Positions 51,173 through 63,600 of a DNA stretch of 64,000 nt are shown in pieces. Both the position numbers and the translations under genes were made by a program. The stretch spans positions 12,693,501 to 12,757,500 of the forward strand of contig NC_088323.1 in NCBI RefSeq assembly GCF_910592395.1, in the 5' to 3' direction. The notes under the pieces are model-generated. The model searched no databases and was not told the origin of the DNA. It worked only from the letters and a program-made list of their open reading frames with translations. Position 1 is the stretch's first letter. The number at the start of each line of letters is the position of its first letter. The DNA comes from Lineus longissimus (taxonomy: Eukaryota > Nemertea > Pilidiophora > Heteronemertea > Lineidae).

Positions 51173-52919
51173 TAGCACCTGACTAAAATTTAAAATTGCA
51201 TGTTTTTTTAAGGATGAGAACATTTCTTTTCACAGGTTTATGGTCTGTATTGGTGATATAACTTTCCATATTATTCCAATCTAGGTTGACGACGAGATTC
51301 TGCTTCATGTATCAAACGGTATTTATTGAACACATTAAGGGATGTTCAATGCAATCACTTCCCAACAATTTAAATAATATCGTCGCAAATCAGACTGATT
51401 TTCAACTGGTGTAAAAACACAAAGTTCTATTTATCACCTCTGTTGTACATTACACCTTGTGTCAGATAACATATTCTGAATTAACTGACGGTTTTGTCGT
51501 GCTCCATTAAAAACTGTAGTTTCAGTTATGGGTCATGTATCAACTCAAACTATAGATGGCATCACTTAATGGTAATGCAATGCACCATAGGAAATGCTGC
51601 TATCTAGTCAATGATGTAACTTTAACTAGAGACACCGGTAACTTCGAAAATATTAACATTATCCGAAATAATGTTAGATAAACTAGTATGAAACCTCAAA
51701 TGTATCATTGTTGGTACATAAAGGGTTAACATTGTATCTAAATCGGATAGATTTATGACCAATTAATTTACTTTAGGTATAAGAATAAAGAAACCTAGAA
51801 TCTTCATGATTTATGACAGGATATATTGAGCTTTTTATAGGGGCTACAAATTACCCCGAACCAACGGTAGTATGTAAACACTGAAACGTTTCAAAAGAAA
51901 CAGGTCAAACGAAACAAGTCAAAAATAAAAATATAGCATAAAAATGAATATTACTGAATAATTATACTCATGATCTGTTATAATGATTACAATAATTCTG
52001 TTTGCGTACTTTGATAGTCTGGATCGATTTTTAGGTGATGAATTTGGTAAATTGTTTGCAACACGGCGACACGCCTTGGCATTCCACATTTTCAGCGCAA
52101 TAAGTAATAAGTAAATCAGCCTCGTCCCCGTGCCAATCTCCAAAAGCAGAGTTAATATTCAAAATATTATCTCTGCCCGAATTGGCTTCCATGTTGGCGA
52201 ATCACTGTACATTATGCATTGCGATCGCGCAGTGTAATTGAACTGAAAATGGCCGCGGCCACAGATTCGTACTCTATTTGGGGACGAAATAACAAAAGGT
52301 TATGGCGTTTAAAATTAAACAATTACAATTGAAATGTTTGAATAAATCACCCTTATCATGTCTTAAAGTTTTGCATCAATATATGCTTTGAACATCTTGT
52401 AATAATGAAATGAGTGGATCCAGCACATTCGGCAATAATGGCGGTCAATTAGGGCAGGGAAATGCCAGATGAAATGCGGAATAACATGAATAATGCTATG
52501 ACCTCTGATCTGCTGATGCTCCGTGTCTGAGTGCTACGTTCGAAAGAGTTCAAGGCAAAATTGGACAAGTTCAGTTCAACGTGTTCCAATAAATCGTCGT
52601 TATTGTCGTTAAAGTATACGATAGCGCTAAATATTTGGGCAGGGTACGAGGTTACGTGGGGAAATACCGGTTTATCTAAATTGTGAAAGAGCTGAACGGA
52701 CTGTGGTAAATCTACTTATAATTAATCGCTTTCTGTTTGAATTTCTGTGGCTTTTATGCGGTAAAAATACAAAACAGAGCCTTGAAAAACGACACATCCA
52801 CATAGTGCATTTTCAATTTCACGTTTTGACCATTTATTTGACTCGTTTCGTTTGACCTGTTTCTTTTGAAACGTTTCAGTGTTTACATACTACCCGAACC
52901 AACGGGCTACAAATACCCC
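50564..52919. promoter_or_regulatory. Cluster of GGGGCTACAAWTACCCC motifs
   Basis: The motif occurs at 50,740, 51,138, 51,840 and about 52,905 on the plus strand, and at 50,564 and 50,962 on the minus strand. A further degenerate pair lies at about 55,447. At 51,138-51,182 it forms a hairpin with GGGTATTTGTAGCACCTGA. It could be terminal or sub-terminal sequence of a transposon, possibly that of the neighbouring pogo-type gene. This link is inference. Confidence 0.4.
51867..52893. mobile_element. Mutator-like MITE, 57-bp TIRs
   Basis: Inverted repeats beginning GTAGTATGTAAACACTGAAA run about 57 bp at each end. CCGAACCAACG (11 bp) flanks both sides at 51,856-51,866 and 52,894-52,904. Long TIRs with a 9-11 bp duplication fit the Mutator superfamily. 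The 1,027-bp interior is noncoding by eye. Confidence 0.75.
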
Positions 52920-53293
52920 GAGGGTACCTTGGTCAGAAAAGTGTCTCTGAAAAATTTAATTTTGATAATGACATAAAATGCCGAATACGACATTCACTGC
53001 ACTCAATACTGATCACCTGAACCAAGTTTCAAATACTTTAATACCTTGCGAATAAGAACCAGCGGCCATTTTTGTCTGGGCAGATCCACCAATGTCATAA
53101 TGCATACGACAGCCGCCCTTGCCATTCATTTGCATATAGGCGAGACCAGGCCTAGCACCAGTTATTGCGTGACACAATCTGTGGTTTCTTCTGTGATGCA
53201 ATGAGACATGTTAGTTACTGAAATGCTGAAATGGTTATGTGGACCAGGATGAGAATAAAAGGAAGGGTAATTCTGGGATTGTCTGTCTGCACT

Positions 53294-53519
53294 ATGGCTG
53301 AACATCCTAGAAGACGCAGGCGCTACACTCTGCGCGAAAAAGTAAAGCTTCTCGCTGACTTCCATGCCGGTAATGAAACCGTGGGAGCGTTTGCCATCAC
53401 AAACCGTTTGCCAAAATCTACAATGATGAAATGGTTAATGAGTGAGGATGACATTCATCATCATAGAGCATCGTCAAAAGCCAAGGGTTCAGAATTAGCG
53501 TGGAGAGAACGTGGCACTG
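53294..53519 (+). CDS. Pogo/Tigger-type transposase, exon 1
   Basis: ATG at 53,294 opens a psq-type helix-turn-helix: RRRRRYTLREKVKLLADF, then GAFAITNRLPKSTMMKWL (residues about 5-48). This binds the element ends in related transposases. The exon ends before GTAAGT at 53,520, a strong donor. It joins exon 2 in phase 1 and supplies 75 complete codons plus one base. Confidence 0.75.
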
Positions 53520-53668
53520 GTAAGTCTAGGGAACCATGGCAAAGCCCCCTGAACATTAAGGGTACAGCTAAAGTGAAGGGAAACTGAAGGATGCATTTTT
53601 GCATGGAATGTGGCAAAGAACAAATTAAGTGATTTGCTGACAGAGTAAAATGAACTGTTATCTTTTAG
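53520..53668 (+). other. Intron of the pogo-type gene
   Basis: 149 bp, GTAAGT donor and TCTTTTAG acceptor. Splicing restores one frame of 452 residues. Reading straight through instead meets stops. Confidence 0.7.
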
Positions 53669-54801
53669 GCCTATACGAAGAGATGGAGGCAGACCTAGCT
53701 GATTGGCTCGATGAGAGGCGTGCCCTGGGAATGGCGATATCACATCACAACATCAAAGATGCATCGAGGGAACTGTATCAACAGTGGTGGGTTGGATTGG
53801 CTATTGCAGAACAGACCCGTATATTGAACGATTACCCACGGAAATCTCACTTTACAGCATCAAATGGCTGGTTATCAGGGTTTAAGAAAAGGTACAGCAT
53901 CTCCCTTAGAAGGAAGACCAAGGACAGCCGACAGGTGCCAGATAATGCTGACGCCCTAGTAGCTGCATTTAGGGAAAGCGTGCATGAACAGCATGAACAT
54001 TATGAAGATTATCAAGTGGCAAATGTAGACGAGGTTTTCACCCTTTTTGACAACCATGGCAGTTATACCTACAACCGAACAGGGGCAACGCAGATTGATA
54101 TCAAATCTTCGTGGGGCAATCCTAGGCTGGGATGTACCGTCACTTTAGCAGTCACAATGGCAGGGGGAAAATTACCCCCGCACATCACCTTCAGACGTCC
54201 AACTGCAGCCGCATGGCAAGAGCTTCAAGACAATCTGCCTGAAGATGTAGTCGTGGCACAATCACCAACGGGGTGGATGAGAGCAAATGTTATGTTAGAT
54301 TACCTCGGAGAGGTGTTCATCCCCTTCATGCATCAGGACCAGGACGACCAGGAAGACGGGTATCTACCTTTCCTTCTCATATGGGATCGCTGCCGTGTGC
54401 ATCTTACAGAAGAAGTTGCCCTTCTCATCATTGAGAATGGCGGTGTTATTGAGTTTATTCCACCAGGTTGTACCCCCATTGCGCAGCCCTTGGATGTTTC
54501 TGTCATCCACAGCTTCAAAGTCCGTCTTCGGCTGCTATGGAGATTGTGGAAACAGGAACACACGACGCCGGATGGAAATTGTCCAAGGATTTCAATTTTA
54601 GAAGTGACACGCCTTGTCCGAGACGCATGGCAGGAAGTACCCGAACAGGTGGTGCAAAATTCATTTCATGCTGCTGGTATTGGGCGTGGGGTTCCACTGG
54701 TTGGGGCAGAAGATCTCGAACAACCTGCTGGGGACGTCGATGAGGGACTAGAATTTTTTAACCTGCCAGAGGAAGACCTTGTCGAGGACCCTGATGAATA
54801 A
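53669..54801 (+). CDS. Pogo/Tigger-type transposase, exon 2
   Basis: It encodes the CENP-B-type HTH (about residues 76-160 of the spliced protein; FTASNGWLSGFKKRYSI is the family signature) and a DDE_1 domain. Candidate catalytic acids are D196 in NVDEV, D315 in LIWDRCRVH and D351 in QPLDVSV, giving a DD35D spacing. The C terminus is acidic, as in Tigger-like proteins. The frame is uninterrupted and of usual length, so it is an active transposase candidate or a domesticated CENP-B-like gene. No flanking TIR pair with TA duplication could be found, which leaves both options open. Confidence 0.85.
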
Positions 54802-55897
54802 CAGGACCTGCAGGCTTCTTGAAGCCGTCTCATGCCATTACCTTTTTTGGGCTACCCTGTAGAAGTGTTCATTTTGCCATTAAATGACCACATCAAATCT
54901 TGTTTCTTGCAGGCATCCGCAAAACTTGCTTTTTTCTTAGAGGTTAAAATGCATTCAAAATTCCTTCACCGACGTCACCCTGCCGAGCATAAAATTGAAA
55001 CAGTGTGTAACCATCTTTCCCATTATGGTATACTAAGGGTTAACATGGTGGGATTTGACCACAAGTCAACGACATCGATAAAGAATTCCCCTTTATGTCA
55101 ATTCCCGAAGCCTATTCATGTTGTCAAATCAAGCACGCCTACTCACATGTCGTGGGCGGGACAAGTTCGGCCTCACTGGTGGCCAGGATCGGTTCTTATT
55201 CGCAAGGAATTAAAGTATATCAATGCCCTGTAAGTGTGGAAAATTCATAACTGCAAAAAGTTCGACCCCAACTTTTTTGTGCATGTGTCTGATTTGTTTA
55301 CTTCTCATAGCCAAAGCTCTTACATAACATGCTGCATAATCCAAAACTATTTATGTTGTGATACTCAAAAGTCCTCTCTTTCATATCCATGCTTGAGTTG
55401 GCGGAATAATTCCATGCTTACAAAAATATGAATCAAAAACGTTGCCAGGGGCTACAATTACAACGGCGCTACAAATACCCATATCCATTTTCGATATCCA
55501 TGTACAAAATGAAATAATAAAGGCACCCAAACTTCAGGCACTGCAGACATGACAGAAAATGTTTTTGAAATATGTACAAACAAAATAATAAAGGCATTCA
55601 ATTCAAGCTTCAAGCACTCATTACAGACATGATAGATAAACTAAGTTTGATTATGTACAAAATGAAATAATAAAGACATCCAAGCTTCGAGAACTATGTG
55701 CATGTAAGTGGCTTGGGTATAAGGAACTGGAATACTAGTAGTCAGTGACAAGTTTTGACAATGATGCTTATGTGCGATACTGGGACGAGTAAATAATGAA
55801 CCATGTGAATACAATCTCCAGCATTATTATAATCACACATACCTAAAGGTACCAAAATATTATTCTAATTTGTTCAATACATGTAATCTTCCCCAGT
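54802..55897. repeat. Intergenic region with three tandem 76-bp units
   Basis: Between the two convergent genes, units of about 76 bp starting GTACAAAATGAAATAATAAA are repeated at 55,502, 55,578 and 55,654. Each contains ATAATAAAG, which could serve as polyadenylation signals for the upstream gene. An unrecognised frame at 54,832-55,233 (133 aa) is probably chance. Confidence 0.5.
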
Positions 55898-56580
55898 CTA
55901 CAAATCAATTTGTTCAATGATCTCAGCACGCTGCTTGGACCTCGTCATCATTGAAGTTGCCAACTGGTGGTCATCCTCGGAGTACTTGTCCGCTGTCTCT
56001 CTTGTCAAACGCCCGCATTTCTGCTGGGCAGCAAGACGCGAGAAATAGCTACTGACTTGCTGGGTGGTCAGCCAATCATCCCTCTCAAATTGGTTCTTAA
56101 TCTTTTTGGCCACAATGCCAGGGTTCTCCTTTTTGCCAGTGTTGGCACCTCGCATAAACTCTTCAAACAAGAAGTCCTTTACTTGTTGAGCAAATCGTTT
56201 GCTCTGTCGTGGAGCCTTCACCGCCCATCCAGCAGGAACAGGATTGGTTGCACGCGACATATCAGAGTCTCCAGTCATCATGGGACGCGTCGTTGTTGTG
56301 ATGTCTGATACCGTACTGGCCCACTTCCTAGCAATTGTGTCAAACTTCGTGTCGACCGAATCTACAGAATGCTTGCCTGCAGCAATATGGAGATCAAGGT
56401 CCTCCTGGGTTTTGAAGGTTTTGCTGCAGGTCGGCTCCAAACAAGTAATGGTAACACTAACAGCCCGAGTTACTGCAGACTGCCCAAGAGTACCAGCAAG
56501 GATATTTGGACGCGCATACTCCACAGCAAAGGCCACTTTGGTTGTGTCCTGTGCCTTCTTGTTCTTCAACAGTGTCTTGT
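55898..56580 (-). CDS. C2H2 zinc-finger protein, last exon
   Basis: The frame is open from a stop near 56,591 to TAG at 55,898. It has no convincing ATG and may begin at an acceptor near 56,580. Numbered from 56,569, C43, C48, H61 and H67 form one C2H2 finger (CLEPTCSKTF...DLHIAAGKH). Residues 115-182 form a basic helical block ending WLTTQQVSSYFSRLAAQQ. I recall this block from many uncharacterised invertebrate proteins, some linked to transposons; it is not a named domain that I can cite. It lies tail-to-tail with the pogo-type gene. Function is unknown; nucleic-acid binding is inferred. Confidence 0.6.
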
Positions 56581-58024
56581 AGGAAAAGCGCTATGGAGTA
56601 CCAATCTTGTAACCACATGTTACCTCTAGCCCATCCAGGCCTCTCAATTGCACTCTGGCTACACCCTCTACGGTGTGCCCAAATTGACTGGTGCCCAAAT
56701 TACAGTACTTTTAAAATATGCCCAAGTTAAGGTGAAAATGAGAAAAAATGAAAGAAATACAGGATTTCACATGTTTAGAGGCTATAACAGTGTAAGAGTA
56801 TTCTATCTGGCTTCATAATCATATGGAATCATTTTTTTTAAATACTTTTATGATTTACTCACCTATGAATGGATTTTTCAAGGACACAGGTGTGCCCAAA
56901 TTCAAAATGAAAAATAGAGGGTGTTAACGAAGTCTGTGCAATCGAAAGGCCTGCCATCATGCTGGTAGACAAAGTTGGTGAACTTTGTTACGCCTTGCCA
57001 TGACAACCTCTCCACCATAACCTCTTAGTGAATTTCTACCACTGCCACGTAGCAACCTTTGATGGAGCTGGCACAGTGTGCCTACCAGTTGATGTTGAAG
57101 GGAGAGGCTGTAAACAGATCAGTGTGGAGGTGAAATTCAAGTTACAAAGACATTCAAGGCATGAAAATAAGCTTTTTGCTTCTGGAGCCAAAAACAGCTT
57201 CCAGAGTTTTAGAATTTCTCAATTTAGGGAAGCTGTTTTGTGCAGAAGCTGTTTTCAGCAAATATTTTCAGATTTATTTTGAAGAAATTGATGATTTCAG
57301 CTGTACTGCTCTAAAGGTAGACCTGTCAGAACAACTTGAAGTTATTATAAAAATACAACAAATTCAGCAATGGCGCGTACAATGGCCTTGGTATGCAGTC
57401 ATTTGTTTGTTAGGTCTACATACTTGTGGTGGTCGGGCCCTCTCTGCCTGCCTCGAAAGGGCCAATTCATCATGTTCATGAACTTGAAAGTACATTATGA
57501 ATCTTACCTCTAGAAATGTCTGGGCCTGGGAGCCAAGGGAACCCTTCTTTTCTTCATTGTGTTGCTGTATGCAATCTCTACAAATCCCTGAAAAATATAT
57601 AAAATACTTTACGTTACAGTGTCATTCATGTCATGATATCAGGCATTACCCGATCTTTCAAACTCAATTAATTGGGGGAATAAAAGCTACTAACTGTACC
57701 ATCGGGCCGAGGGCCTACTCGAGACCAAATTGACAAACGTATTTTTTAGATAAATCGTAGGCCTAAACAAGACGACATTTTAATCGGCAATGCTTACCTG
57801 ACCCAACCGGCAACAGCACGTTCCACGTTTCGTAGACTTCCCTGGAAGTTACACTACCGACACCGCGGTACGTTTTCCTCGTTGAGGATAATCGGTGAAG
57901 AGGGTGCTGGCACTTCCTGGGGGACGTCCAACACAAACCCAATCTATAGCGATGGTAAGGGCATATTGTCTTTTCTCTCAACAAAGGGCTTTGCAAGTCG
58001 AAATGTCCTGAACGAAGGGCAATC
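56581..58024. other. No clear gene
   Basis: Probably introns or 5' sequence of the minus-strand zinc-finger gene. Short frames at 57,028-57,481 are not recognised. Confidence 0.35.
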
Positions 58025-58129
58025 AGTTTCCATTCAGAATGCACAGTAGAAACTGCAGTGTGCAAACCTTTCAAATGCCGTCTCACATCCTTCGTGCACT
58101 GGTGCAAGGGTACCACACTGACATCACCT
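58025..58129 (-). CDS. Possible upstream exon of zinc-finger gene
   Basis: The minus-strand frame VVPLHQCTKDVRRHLKGLH follows an ATATCCAG acceptor-like site at about 58,122-58,129. The C...RRHLKGLH spacing resembles half of a degenerate C2H2 finger, as would be expected upstream of the exon at 55,898-56,580. The donor is not defined. Confidence 0.25.
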
Positions 58130-58140
58130 GGATATTTTTT

Positions 58141-61100
58141 TCATTAGTTCACAATCATACGAGTTAGATACAGCAAAAAATGAACATCTTAGACCATGAA
58201 GAGCCGGGCTTTCTTGACTTTCCATGGCCATAATGGCATGAATAGCTGAAACATGTGTTTTGGTGTTTTTTTTTCTCGTAAACGTCTGTGGACTAATTCC
58301 ACATGGGCCGTGGCTATGCCAGCCGATGTCCGAGCCCTATTTTACCCCTTTTTGGGGTGGGGATGAGGGGAGGATTGGATCCTACACTCCTATATGACGA
58401 TGATGGTCATTTGAAACCCCTTCCACATGCCGTAAACTGTCAAAAATAGGTTATAAGGCAATAGCATGAAAAAGTGCCACCTGTTGTGAAACAGTGGAAC
58501 TATCACAAGAGTGGGAAAATATGGGTTCTTTGAGGACATACTATGAAAAAACTAAAACCGCGGGCAAGGTTTTGTTTTCGGCATATAATTGCAAAATTCT
58601 TAACCTTTACTCCAAACCAAACATCATTAGCCTCACCCCCGCAGAAGATGAGATTTTCGCCATGAAGTACTGCGATGTTTTCACTGTTAGAGGGTAAGAC
58701 CCTTTTCAGGGGGGGGTCTTGGCAGTAAACCCCTACCCCAAAAAAATTCAGCCTACCATGAAATTATTCCTTTACAATCCCACTTTCATACTTTTATATG
58801 ATATATTATATTTATTTTGCATTCAAGCTGGAAAAAATCAAAATAAACAAGCATATTTTGCAGAGAAATAACTGCTTTTTTTATTAAAAAAGGGCCAAAA
58901 ACGTTTCGGTCCCTTATTCCTGTTCTTAGTAATTAATCGAGGAATCACTTCAGCAATCATCATCATGCCTTAGGGTCAACTTATGGTCAATATACGGGCC
59001 GGTTCTGTTCAACCCCCACCTTAGCACTTTTTGCAGATTTTGCAGATTTTGCATGGTCCATCCACGAACTGACACTTAACGCTTCTGAAGTCATCTGCAA
59101 GGCAAACCTCTGGAACATCCCGTAACTGCAACGTCATCTTAGACCTGACGAAGGCACGGGCACAGCTAAATCCGAACAAAACGCGACCTAGAGGAAACGG
59201 AACCATTTAACGCAAACAAAAAAAAAACCAAAAGAGAAAGATTATTGGGATTAGTTAGCGAAGCCATCGTTTGATAGCATGTCAGACATTGTCAAAGTTT
59301 TCTCTACCTGTGGAGTGCTTTCTTAATGATTTCTACATGTCTCTATAATAAGCCATGTGGTATGTTGCCACAGTGTTTTCACCTGGAAGTCAACTCCAGT
59401 TTAGTTGGAAGTGCACACCACCTAGGAATACCTCTGAACAACAACTTACGCTGGTTTGATGAAACTGTTGCTATTGAATCCCCCCCCCCCCCCCCCCCCA
59501 CACACACACATTACTATATCATTACATTAGTCGTTTTCGTTAGAGTTACAGACCATGCCAAACTAATAAAAATAAATCTCGACAAAGGTTAAATCAAAAC
59601 AAAAATTGTTTTAAGGGGAAGATTGAATTTAGGAAGGATGCCAAGATTGACGAAAATGCTAGGCTAGATTATAATGATTGGTGTTTGAAGGCTTGTGTCA
59701 ATTTGTAAACACCCTGCGCGCGCAGGATGGCAGCCATTCCACTTCACAGCGTCAAACCGGTCTCCTCGCGAAACTGGATGACAAACTATGCTTAACTTAA
59801 AATCTATAGCTGCCATTGTACTAAAGTGGGTTTTGTTACAAAATATTTTGCAAAGTCATGAGGTGTAGGGGAGAAACCTAACGTATCGAGTGAATCCGCC
59901 ATCAATTGCCAAACGGAGATATTGTTGCGCCAGCTACCCTCTATTGAGCGGCGGTATGCGCACGAACACTGGCAGTCAATAACTATGCATTTCTATAAAC
60001 AAAGATGAACATGTATCCTGCCAGAATTTTTCTTAAAGACACATTTGGTATATTTCGAGACCTCATGATCAGCTTCTGATTTCGCATGCACGATGCTATC
60101 TATGAACTTCAGTTTCGCCTTTGACATAAGGTCGACTCTCTTAATCACTCTGTAGCCAGCCCGGAGTCATAGCTTGATTAACTGCCTCTCATTGATGTCT
60201 CGTCTAATTGGACAGTATCTTCTGAAGTAAGTATTATCTCCAATTCCCTTCCAGTGTATATGATGTATTCGTTGATTGCAGCCTTTGCCTCGGGGTCGGT
60301 AACAACATGTGGTATTCCACGATCGTCGTGTACATCACCGTATTTCATTGCTGAAGAAATTCGAAAACTAGAGGCGAATTTGACATCTTTCATCATCGTA
60401 CTGGAAGTGTAGCGGCACCGGATGATCCACAGGCCTTTGTCCCTCCAACACATCGGGCAAACCCGTCCTCCATTCTTAAAGGAGATTTAGCACGATCAGC
60501 GCTTCAGCATTCATTTTTTCATTTTCACCGCCCGAGAAAATGTACCTTCTCTTTTCCTGTTTATACGTCTGCCGCTGAGATCAGTTAACTAGATTAGGCC
60601 TGATGAACATGTGCACAAGAGGGCCTGTAAAATGGTTCCACTTAGAAACTCGCGTATGGCTAGATGATGCGTCAATTGTTTTTATACCGACTGAGTCAAG
60701 GGAAGGCCGTTGCACTGTATTGCTCGTTCAAGATTCGCTTTAAGTGATACATCCAGTTTATCGGCGGCGATAAGTTACCTGTTCCCAACACCACCCACGC
60801 CATATACAGGCTGTCTCATTCCTAATAATCATTCCATCCACCGGGACAAGTCGCGGCCTGCTTTCGTCTGCTTAAAGAAGGGAGAACGCTGTTGGCAATT
60901 AAACGAAGGGATGCATTTTATTGGTTTTAGTTTTTAGATAGTTTTGTTTAACATAGCCAATTGTCTTATGATTGAAAAAATGATTTGCTCTTTAATTTAT
61001 GAGCACGTCATCATTTCATTTATTTGCTCTTGGTCTATCGACTCCCATGGAAGCTGTTTCGAGGGATCGATGTTATCCAGATTTGTCCTGATAACACAAA

Positions 61101-62660
61101 GGACAGTAGAACAATGGGCATTTAGACCTAGGTACGAGCGGGCTTTGTTAAAAGACAATTTACCGAGTATGGGGCAAAATGACACAATTTATAATTTATT
61201 GTAAAAAAAACCTCCAAATAAGGAGCAGACAACACAAATATGCAATAAAAATCATACACAGAGAACGAATAAAAAAAGCGATCAAAAGGGTGAAAGTAAA
61301 AACTAAAATTGAGATTGAGTGCAGATTACTTTACTAAGGAAATGGTCGCTCATTGAGACGAGACGTCTGGAATTGAAAGGATCGAATAGGTTTACTTCAA
61401 AACCAATTAGATTCTTCAACGAGGGAAACTGCGAACTAAATCGTCTCTAATAGCTTGACTTTTAGTACTATGAGGGGAATTTGAGGACAGATCCGACTTC
61501 TCAAGTTACTTGATTGCTTTCGTCGCGCAGTTAATTTAATCAGTCGTGAGTGATAGCTGTCAATTAGGACTTGATTTTCTCAAAGGTTGAACTCTCCAGG
61601 GACGAGTTTCGGGTTAGTTTAGGTAAAGCTGAGATCCTTCTGTGTTTGTATAATTGTATAATTGTGACAGCTACACTGATCGAAGTCGTGGAAGACGCAC
61701 TTTCCCAAATTAGAGGCACACAGGAACCCATGTGAAGCACTGGCTAATCCTTCTGGACAGATTGTTACCTTGGGCGAAAATAGGAAAGTACAGGAATTAT
61801 GATCATGATGCCCTTGGCTGTCATCGCCACGTTAGTATTTTAGCAAATAGCAGATGATTATGTGAGGCAATTATGTGCCGTGAGCAGTCAGGGGCTTCAT
61901 GTTCAATTTCTGATTTCTGCACAGCTTCTCAACGAAAAAAAATCCACTAATCATTCTAATTACATGTAAAGTGCATTCTTATGCAGCGGTCAATGTTAGC
62001 ATTGAATTTGGGTCGAACCCGAAAATGTTCTGTCAGTTTAATGAAAATGGCGGACACATTGCCTGGTGTGAAAGTAAATTAACTCCCCTAGAGTCCTAAA
62101 TCTGTCCATTGACGGATCGAATGAGGGCATATGATGATCGAAGTAAGGCCTATGGTGGCTTGAACTGCCTTAGGTCGGTCCCAAGCCTCGGGGGTTTCTA
62201 CCATATATTACATATATATATATTACATATAAAGAGATCACGGCTGGTATAGCTATATTCGTCAGCAAAATCTTCCTTTTAAAAACGTTTCTGCTCATCC
62301 TCGTCATCTTTTCTATGTAGTGCTTCCAGCCGGGAAATCCTCTTTTCCAAGTTTTCATTTCGGTCTCGAGCTATGTGAAGAATCCGGGTCAAACGTCAGC
62401 CGAAAGCCGACAAATGATGCCATCGGCTCAGACAACAATCATAATGCGAGTATTTTGAGCTCGGCGGGTCCCGTGCACACTGCAAACTTCTTCGCCCGTT
62501 TTGTATGTCTTAGCTTCACCCGAGACGGTCCTGATTAGCTGTCGGAGTGGACAGATGACAAATTTAGGACCTGTCACACTTAAGGTATCAGATTCGATTC
62601 ATCGACTGTCTCCAAAAAGTGTTAGGTTCCACATTCCTGGTTGCCCTGTTTCCTCCTACG
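58141..62660. other. No supported gene
   Basis: Mixed, moderately AT-rich sequence. A poly-C run followed by CA repeats lies at about 59,479-59,509. A minus-strand frame at 60,178-60,453 (91 aa) is unrecognised. No TIR pair or retroelement motif was found. Confidence 0.4.
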
Positions 62661-62675
62661 TTCTTCATATGAATA

Positions 62676-63600
62676 AAAGAAAGCATGTCAATTCTTCTTT
62701 AAAAGCAAAGAAAGGCAATCATTTCTTCCCTCAATGAAAGAAAGCATGTCAATTCTTCTTTAAAAGCAAAGAAAGTCAATCGTTTCTTCCCTCAATGAAA
62801 GAAAGCATGCCAATTCTTCCTCAAAAGGAAAGAAAGGCAGTCGTTTCTTCCTATAATTGAAAGAAATCATGTCATTTCTTCCTCAAAAGCAAAGAAAGGC
62901 AGTCGTTTCTTCCTGTAAATGAAAGAAATCATGTCAATTCTTCCTCAAAAGGAAAGAAAGGCAGTCGTTTCTTCCTATAAATGAAAGAAATCATGTCAAT
63001 TCTTCCTCAAAAGGAAAGAAAGGCAGTCGTTTCTTCCTATAAATAAAAGAAATCATATCATTTCTTCCTCAAAAGCAAAGAAAGGCAGTCGTTTCTTCCT
63101 ATAAATGAAAAAAATCATATCATTTCTTCCTCAAAAGCAAAGAAAGGCAGTCGTTTCTTCCTATAATTGAAAGAAATCATGTCAATTCTTCCTCAAAAGC
63201 AAAGAAAGGCAGTCGTTTCTTCCTATAAATGAAAGAAATCATATCATTTCTTCCTCAAAAGCAAAGAAAGGCAGTCGTTTCTTCCTATAATTGCAAGAAA
63301 TCATATCAATTCTTCCTAAAAGGCAAAGAAAGGCAGTCGTTTCTTCCTATAATTGAAAGAAATCATATCAATTCTTCCTGAAAAGCAAAGAAAAGTAGTC
63401 ATTTCATTTGAGAAATGAGAGAAAACCTCTCGTTTCTTCCTAAAATGCAAACAAGGGCAGTCGTTTCTTCCTATAAATGAAAGAAATCATGTCAGTTCTT
63501 CCTTAAAAGCAAAGAAAGGCAGTCGTTTCTTTCTAATGAAAGAAATCATGTCAATGCTTCCTCGAAAGCAAAGAAAGGCAGTCGGTTCTTCCTATACAGG
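62676..63600. repeat. Minisatellite, about 15 units of 61-62 bp
   Basis: The unit contains GAAAGAAATCATGTCAATTC, then TTCCTCAAAAGCAAAGAAAG, then GCAGTCGTTTCTTCC. Phase marks (AAGCATG/AATCATG) fall at 62,681, 62,742, 62,803 and 62,865. Early units share ATTTCTTCCC/CTCAATGAAAG variants and later ones TATAAATGAAAG, so the array is structured. One unit near 63,400-63,440 is rearranged. Confidence 0.93.
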
